Assembly: GCF_006439355.1 (NCBI RefSeq) | Contig: NZ_VFTG01000033.1 | Span: 1-43,687, forward strand | Length of the DNA stretch: 43,687 nt | Direction of reading: 5' to 3' | Source: Mesorhizobium sp. B4-1-3 | GTDB lineage: Bacteria; Pseudomonadota; Alphaproteobacteria; Rhizobiales; Rhizobiaceae | Shown: positions 39,768 to 43,687 of the stretch, in pieces | How the letters are laid out: the number at the start of each line of letters is the position of its first letter | Numbering within the stretch: the first letter of the stretch is position 1 | Position numbers and translations under genes: made by a program | Notes under the pieces: model-generated | Told to the model about the DNA's origin: nothing | What the model saw: only the letters and a program-made list of their open reading frames with translations | Databases searched by the model: none

Positions 39768-41165
39768 ATGTCCGGGAGGTATTTAAAACGTCTTGCACGA
39801 ATCTGGAGCGGGCTCTCCCTGGCCTGGCAATTCGTGATCGCGGGTGGCATCGGCCTTCTGGCCGTGATGCTCGTGGTCGGGCTGTGGGTGACATCGCAGA
39901 TCCGTGACGGCGTGCTGCACAACTCAGCCGCGACCACCGCGCTCTATGTCGACAGCGTGATCGCGCCGCTGTTGCCGGACATGCGCAAGAGCCAGGAACT
40001 CGACGACACGGTCAAGCGGGCGCTGGACGAGACGCTCGGCCAGGGCGCGCTTGGGAAGAGGCTGGTGTCGTTCAAGCTGTGGCGGCGCGACGGCACAGTC
40101 CTCTATTCAAAGGACGCCAGCCTCATCGGCAGGCAGATCAAGCCCAACGCCAATCTGATCGCCGCATTCGCCGGCAACGTCATGGTCAAATATAACAGGC
40201 TCGAAGACGAGGAAGACGACAAGGAGCGGTCGATGGGCGTTCCGCTGCTGGAAATCTACAACCCGGTGCGCGAGCCCTGGTCGGGAGAGGTCGTGGCCGT
40301 AACCGAATTCTACGAATTGTCCGGCGACTTCGAGGAATCGCTGCACTCGGCCCTGCTATGGACCTGGCTGGTGGTGGCGGGCGCCACGGCGGCGGCGCTG
40401 GCGCTGCTCTCCGGCATTGTTTTCCGCGGCAGCCGCACCATCGTCACCCAACAGGCCGCGCTCGAGGCCAAGGTTTCCGAACTCCAAGCGGCGCTGGCGC
40501 AGAATTCGTCGCTGCGCCAGCGCGTGCAACGCGCCTCGCGCCGCGCCACCGCTATCAACGAGCGGTATCTGAGGCGCATCGGCGCCGACCTGCATGACGG
40601 ACCGGCGCAACTGGTGGCGCTCGCCGCGCTCAGGATGGACAGCCCGGTGCTGGTCGATCCGACCACATCGAGCACGCTGCGCGAGGCCGAGATTGCCGGC
40701 ATCCACAAGACGCTCGGCGAAGCGATGCGCGAGATACGCGGGATCTGCAACGGGCTGGTGCTGCCGCAGATCGAGACGCAGGCCATCGCCGACATTTTGC
40801 GGCTCGCCGTGGCCGAGCACGAACGGCGGACCGACACCAAAGTGTTACTAACCCTGCCCGAGCGCTTGCCGGAACTCGGCACCTCGGAAAAGATCAGCAT
40901 CTATCGCTTCGTGCAGGAAGGCTTGAACAACGCCTTCCGGCACGGCAAGGGCAAGGGCCAGCAGGTCAGGGCCACGACGAAAGGCGGCAAGCTCCTCGTC
41001 GAGGTCGTGGATACCGGCCCCGGCTTCAACCCGGCCCGAAGCGAGGGCCTTGGGCTTGCGGGCCTGAGAGAACGTATCGAAAGCATAGGCGGTCAGTTCG
41101 AAACACTGTCCGGCCCGGGAGGAACAAGACTGGTGATCACCTTGTCTGTCGAGGAGCAACCGTGA
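39768..41165 (+). CDS. Sensor histidine kinase, NarX/DegS class (HisKA_3)
   Basis: This 465-aa kinase has two membrane helices (SLAWQFVIAGGIGLLAVMLV near residue 17 and LLWTWLVVAGATAAALALLS near 200) flanking a periplasmic sensor domain. The HisKA_3 region has YLRRIGADLHDGPAQLVALA with the phosphorylated H276. The ATPase domain has FVQEGLNNAFRHGKG (N box) and DTGPGF (G1). ATG 39768 is preferred over the GTG two codons earlier. It overlaps the response regulator gene by 4 bp. The signal sensed is unknown. Confidence 0.9.
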   Translation: MSGRYLKRLARIWSGLSLAWQFVIAGGIGLLAVMLVVGLWVTSQIRDGVLHNSAATTALYVDSVIAPLLPDMRKSQELDDTVKRALDETLGQGALGKRLVSFKLWRRDGTVLYSKDASLIGRQIKPNANLIAAFAGNVMVKYNRLEDEEDDKERSMGVPLLEIYNPVREPWSGEVVAVTEFYELSGDFEESLHSALLWTWLVVAGATAAALALLSGIVFRGSRTIVTQQAALEAKVSELQAALAQNSSLRQRVQRASRRATAINERYLRRIGADLHDGPAQLVALAALRMDSPVLVDPTTSSTLREAEIAGIHKTLGEAMREIRGICNGLVLPQIETQAIADILRLAVAEHERRTDTKVLLTLPERLPELGTSEKISIYRFVQEGLNNAFRHGKGKGQQVRATTKGGKLLVEVVDTGPGFNPARSEGLGLAGLRERIESIGGQFETLSGPGGTRLVITLSVEEQP

Positions 41166-41806
41166 GCACGTCCATCCGCATCGCAATAGTCGACGACCAT
41201 CCCCTGTTTCGCGAGGGCGTGGCGCGCAGCCTCGGCGAAATAGGCGGCTTCGAGCTCGTGGGTGAAGGCGCCAGCGCCGAAGACGCCGAAAGGCTGGCGC
41301 GCGCCAGCACGCCCGATATCCTCCTGCTCGATATCAGCATGCCGGGCGGCGGCCTCAACGCGCTGGCCGGCATCCTTGCAGCGACGCCCGAGCAGAAGGT
41401 CGTCATGCTCACCGTCTCTGAGACCAATGCCGACGTTGCCCAGGCATTGAAGGCGGGCGCGCGCGGCTATGTGCTGAAAGGCGTCGGCTCCAAGGCGCTG
41501 GCCGAGATCCTGCGCGATGTCGCCAACGGCCAGAGCTATGTATCGCCGAGCCTCTCGGCCAGGCTGCTTTCCGACCTTCTGCAGCCCACCGGCAGCAAGC
41601 CCGATCCGCTGAGCCAGCTCACCGGCCGCGAGGCCGAAATCCTGAAACTGGTCGCGGAGGGGCTGAGCAACAAGGAGGTCGCCGCCCGGCTGTCGCTGCA
41701 GGAGAAGACGGTCAAGCATCACATGACCAGGGTGCTCGCCAAGCTCAATGTGCGCAACCGTACCGAAGCGGCGCTGCTGATGCATGAGGCGAGGGAAAGG
41801 AACTGA
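41162..41806 (+). CDS. Response regulator, NarL/FixJ family
   Basis: This 214-aa regulator has a receiver domain with acidic pair D11/D12 (AIVDDHPLF), phospho-acceptor D57 (ILLLDISMPG) and the switch Lys in YVLKG. The output is a LuxR-type helix-turn-helix: LTGREAEILKLVAEGLSNKE followed by RLSLQEKTVKHHMTRVLAKL. The GTG start overlaps the kinase stop (GTGA). It is the cognate partner of that kinase. Targets cannot be told from the sequence. Confidence 0.92.
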   Translation: MSTSIRIAIVDDHPLFREGVARSLGEIGGFELVGEGASAEDAERLARASTPDILLLDISMPGGGLNALAGILAATPEQKVVMLTVSETNADVAQALKAGARGYVLKGVGSKALAEILRDVANGQSYVSPSLSARLLSDLLQPTGSKPDPLSQLTGREAEILKLVAEGLSNKEVAARLSLQEKTVKHHMTRVLAKLNVRNRTEAALLMHEARERN

Positions 41807-41818
41807 GGGAACGGGGAA

Positions 41819-41843
41819 CTGGGGAGGAGCCCCGCCTCCCCAG
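41819..41843. terminator. Hairpin between converging genes
   Basis: CTGGGGAGG-N7-CCTCCCCAG is a perfect 9-bp stem just after the response regulator gene and before the end of the minus-strand gene at 41883. Surrounding GGAACTGAGG and CCTCAGTTCC extend the pairing. There is no strong T-run, so termination may need Rho. Confidence 0.6.
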
Positions 41844-41882
41844 CTTCGTGAGTGCCTGCTCAATTCCTCAGTTCCCGTCCCC

Positions 41883-42437
41883 TCACAAATTCAGTAGGCG
41901 CGACACGTCGTCCTTCGTCGCCTGCCGGTTGATGATGGTGCGGCCTTGCGCGTCCTTCATCTCGAAACGACCGTTCTGGACTTGCTCCTTCATGCCGTTG
42001 CGATGAACGACGGTAACCTTATCGCCGTCGATCGAGAGCGTGTCGCCTGTTGCGGCGTTGGTGTAGCTGTTCTTGCTGCCGGGATTGGTATTGCCCTTAC
42101 CGCTGTTGTTTCCCGGCCCGGCATTGGGGTTGCCGCCGCCGGCGTTGCTGTTGCCGTTGTCGCCCTGGCCATTGCTGTTGCCGTTGTCACCGCCATTGCC
42201 GGAATTCGAGCCGCCGGCGGAACCGGAATTCGAGCCGCCGGCGGAACCCGAATTGCCGCCGTTGCCATTGCCGCCGTTCCCGCCCCCATTGCTATTGCCG
42301 TTGCCGGCAAAGGCCTTGGTGGCGGCGATCCCCGGCATCCCATCAAAAGTGACGTGGCATGGCGCGAGCGCCAACGCCAACGCGCTCGAGGCGCGCAGGA
42401 AAATCCAGACCATCCTGAATGACCTGGTGGCCTTCAT
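41883..42437 (-). CDS. Gly/Asn/Ser-rich exported protein with conserved C-terminal domain
   Basis: This 184-aa protein has an N-terminal signal-like segment (VWIFLRASSALALALAP), a low-complexity Gly/Asn/Ser region (residues about 45-125), and a C-terminal domain with VVHRNGMKEQVQNGRFEM and RTIINRQATKDDVSRLL. The same C-terminal domain is found in the gene at the window's right edge. The start lies 3 bp after the stop of the His/Asp/Gly-rich gene, so the two are coupled. Function is unknown; an exported matrix- or surface-type protein is possible. Confidence 0.75.
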   Translation of the reverse strand: MKATRSFRMVWIFLRASSALALALAPCHVTFDGMPGIAATKAFAGNGNSNGGGNGGNGNGGNSGSAGGSNSGSAGGSNSGNGGDNGNSNGQGDNGNSNAGGGNPNAGPGNNSGKGNTNPGSKNSYTNAATGDTLSIDGDKVTVVHRNGMKEQVQNGRFEMKDAQGRTIINRQATKDDVSRLLNL

Positions 42438-42440
42438 GGC

Positions 42441-42869
42441 CTAGTTGGGGGCGGTCGAAGGCGCAGCGGCGCCCTCATCGTTTTCGCCCTGATCATCATT
42501 GTCATCACCCTGATCGTCGGGGGTTTCGCCATGATCATGTTCAGCGCCGTCGTCGACACCGCCATCATGGTCGCCCCCCTGTCCGTCATGGTCAGCGCCA
42601 TCATGGTCGCCGCCGTCATGATCGCCACCATCGTGGTCGCCGCCGTCGCCACCACCGTCGTGGCCGCCCTCACCGCCTCCGTCATGGCCGCCATCGCCGC
42701 CGCCACCATGGCCACCCTCGCCGCCCCCACCTTCGCCCTCCGCGTAGGCAGCGGATGGGGCCAGCTTGGCGCCGTCGAGCGTCAGATGATAGGGCGCGAT
42801 GGTGAGAGCCAGCGCGGTCGAAGCGCGCAAGGCGAGCCAGACGAGCTTGCTGGGAGGAACGTTTTGCAT
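42441..42869 (-). CDS. His/Asp/Gly-rich exported protein
   Basis: This 142-aa protein shares its N-terminus (LVWLALRASTALALTIAP, then YHLTLDG) with the downstream Gly/Asn-rich protein. The rest is a repeat of HDGG and DHDG units (about residues 50-110), then an acidic tail. Such His/Asp repeats would bind divalent metals. The ATG at 42867-42869 follows GAGGAGAAAAG. The repeat makes the DNA locally repetitive (about 42540-42730). No catalytic domain is visible. Confidence 0.75.
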   Translation of the reverse strand: MQNVPPSKLVWLALRASTALALTIAPYHLTLDGAKLAPSAAYAEGEGGGGEGGHGGGGDGGHDGGGEGGHDGGGDGGDHDGGDHDGGDHDGADHDGQGGDHDGGVDDGAEHDHGETPDDQGDDNDDQGENDEGAAAPSTAPN

Positions 42870-43242
42870 CTTTTCTCCTCGTTCGGTTCCACTTCGGCAC
42901 GCCGAAGCTCCGCTCGCGCGCAAGGTCGAGGCGCAACCGGTGTCTTGACACTGGCGAGGATTCACATTCCGGCAGACGACGAAAGCGGCCCACGACCCAT
43001 GCCCCGACCGGTCGGACCATTTCCGCCGGCATGACTGACCAATGTCGCAGGCGGCGGGACATCGCCGAGTTTTAAAAAATTACCCCCGCACGAAGGCGGG
43101 GGTAAGGTGAGTAGCCAAGTACTACCGCAAGACGATCAGGACCGCAGAAACGAAGCAAAAGGTGGCAACCTGATTTTGCAGCGCTGACCTTCGGTCCCTT
43201 AAGATCTAATCCCGATAAAACCTCGCTCTCACAAACTCTGTC
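42870..43242. other. Intergenic region with one terminator
   Basis: The region holds the upstream sequence of the His/Asp-rich gene and the hairpin at 43074-43105. No ORF with a ribosome site or recognisable protein is seen. Confidence 0.5.
43074..43105 (-). terminator. Strong rho-independent terminator
   Basis: On the minus strand TTACCCCCGC pairs perfectly with GCGGGGGTAA around a 6-base loop, followed by TTTTTT. It terminates the minus-strand gene ending at 43243. Confidence 0.85.
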
Positions 43243-43687
43243 TCACAAACTCTTCAGGCGATTGAGATCGGCCATGGTGGCCTTGCGGTCGACGATGGTG
43301 CGTCCGTATTTGTCTTCCATCCTGAACCGGCCGTTCTCAACCTTCTCCTTCATTCCATTGCGGTGCGTGACCTCGATTTTGGTGCGGGTGGCCTCAACCT
43401 TGTCGCCGGTCAGGGCGTTCACATGATCATCGACATCGGCGGTGCTTGTCGCGCTGGCGTTGCTGTTCTTGCCTTTGTTCCCGTTTCCGTTGTCGCTGCC
43501 GCTGTTCCCGTTCCCGTTGTCGCTGCCGTTGTTCCCGTTCCCGTTGTTGCCGCCGCTGTTTCCGTTGTTGCCGCCGCTATTACCGTTTCCGTTGTCACCG
43601 CCATTGCCGGAATTCGAGCCACCGGCCGAACCGGAATTGGAGCCGCCGGCCGAGCCGGATTTGCAGCCATTCCCGTTGCCGTTGTTC
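43243..43687 (-). CDS. Gly/Asn-rich exported protein, partial (5' end outside the window)
   Basis: The minus strand reads through the window edge and ends in TGA at 43243-43245. The C-terminal domain reads VTHRNGMKEKVENGRFRM and RTIVDRKATMADLNRLKSL, a clear paralogue of the protein at 41883. Upstream are many short NGN, NSGG and SDNGNGN repeats encoded by repetitive DNA (about 43480-43687). The start lies outside. The strong terminator at 43074 ends this transcript. Function is unknown. Confidence 0.75.
   Translation of the reverse strand, partial: NNGNGNGCKSGSAGGSNSGSAGGSNSGNGGDNGNGNSGGNNGNSGGNNGNGNNGSDNGNGNSGSDNGNGNKGKNSNASATSTADVDDHVNALTGDKVEATRTKIEVTHRNGMKEKVENGRFRMEDKYGRTIVDRKATMADLNRLKSL

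Noticed and set aside
42540..42730. Dense short repeats of CATGG/CGCC type
   Set aside because: They encode His/Asp/Gly repeats of the exported protein and have no spacer structure.
43480..43687. Regular short DNA repeats that could suggest a CRISPR array
   Set aside because: The repeat units are short multiples of three inside an open frame encoding Gly/Asn repeats; there are no unique spacers.
1..43687. tRNA, rRNA, insertion sequences, integrases or phage genes
   Set aside because: No cloverleaf, rRNA segment, transposase, terminal inverted repeat or integrase was seen on either strand.

Overview
The window is GC-rich chromosomal DNA from an alphaproteobacterium, most likely a Mesorhizobium or close relative. 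The evidence is a DUF768 protein (a family largely confined to Mesorhizobium), tandem DUF982 proteins, a DmeR/DmeF pair, an aqpS-type arsenic operon, a CbtB/CbtA pair behind a cobalamin riboswitch, and many short rhizobial proteins with strong ribosome binding sites. I found no rRNA, tRNA, insertion sequence, integrase, phage gene or CRISPR array. It reads as ordinary accessory chromosome with several decayed genes.

Layout. 0-3 kb: a zinc alcohol dehydrogenase and a cupin behind a frameshifted cyclophilin-like gene, with a divergent LysR regulator. 3-9 kb: a catabolic locus made of a periplasmic binding protein, a FAD oxidase and a permease on the plus strand, a FrlD-like kinase and FrlB-like deglycase on the minus strand, and a GntR/UTRA regulator. 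This is best explained as uptake and breakdown of an Amadori compound (fructosyl-amino acid). Three transcription units carry the same short palindrome about 20 bp before their start codons. 9-11.4 kb: an atypical SDR, a VOC protein and a divergent GcvA-type LysR. 11.4-16.9 kb: small stress-type proteins, a phospholipase D/cardiolipin synthase, two DUF982 proteins and an L,D-transpeptidase. 17-20.7 kb: a two-gene operon for N-methylated amino acid or betaine breakdown (FAD/GcvT dehydrogenase plus an enolase-superfamily enzyme). 20.7-24.6 kb: a DUF2934 protein, an ArsR-SRPBCC pair, MAPEG, PRC-barrel, S1/P1 nuclease, an AraC remnant and a small secreted protein.

24.7-35.6 kb is rich in metal and metalloid functions: an MFS transporter, a Ttr-like acetyltransferase, arsR-aqpS-arsC with a divergent DUF6428 gene, a PilZ protein, a histidine-phosphatase-like protein, a cobalamin riboswitch with cbtB, cbtA and a third unknown gene, an EamA transporter, a DUF1259 protein, and dmeR-dmeF for Co/Ni export. 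35.6-39.2 kb holds Ku and short hypothetical genes. 39.7-41.8 kb is a NarL-type two-component pair. The right end carries a family of secreted Gly/Asn- or His/Asp/Gly-rich proteins, the last cut by the window edge.

Cross-cutting signals: (i) a putative FrlR-type regulon; (ii) several GGAAC-N18/19-TT sequences matching the rhizobial RpoE2/EcfG general-stress promoter, in front of a cardiolipin synthase, a PRC-barrel gene, Ku, a 49-aa gene and an otherwise overlooked 29-aa membrane peptide (this last one a perfect GGAAC-N16-CGTT); (iii) a near-leaderless ArsR gene whose start codon lies in a 28-bp palindrome; (iv) four small genes broken by single-base shifts, which are either real decay or sequence errors.
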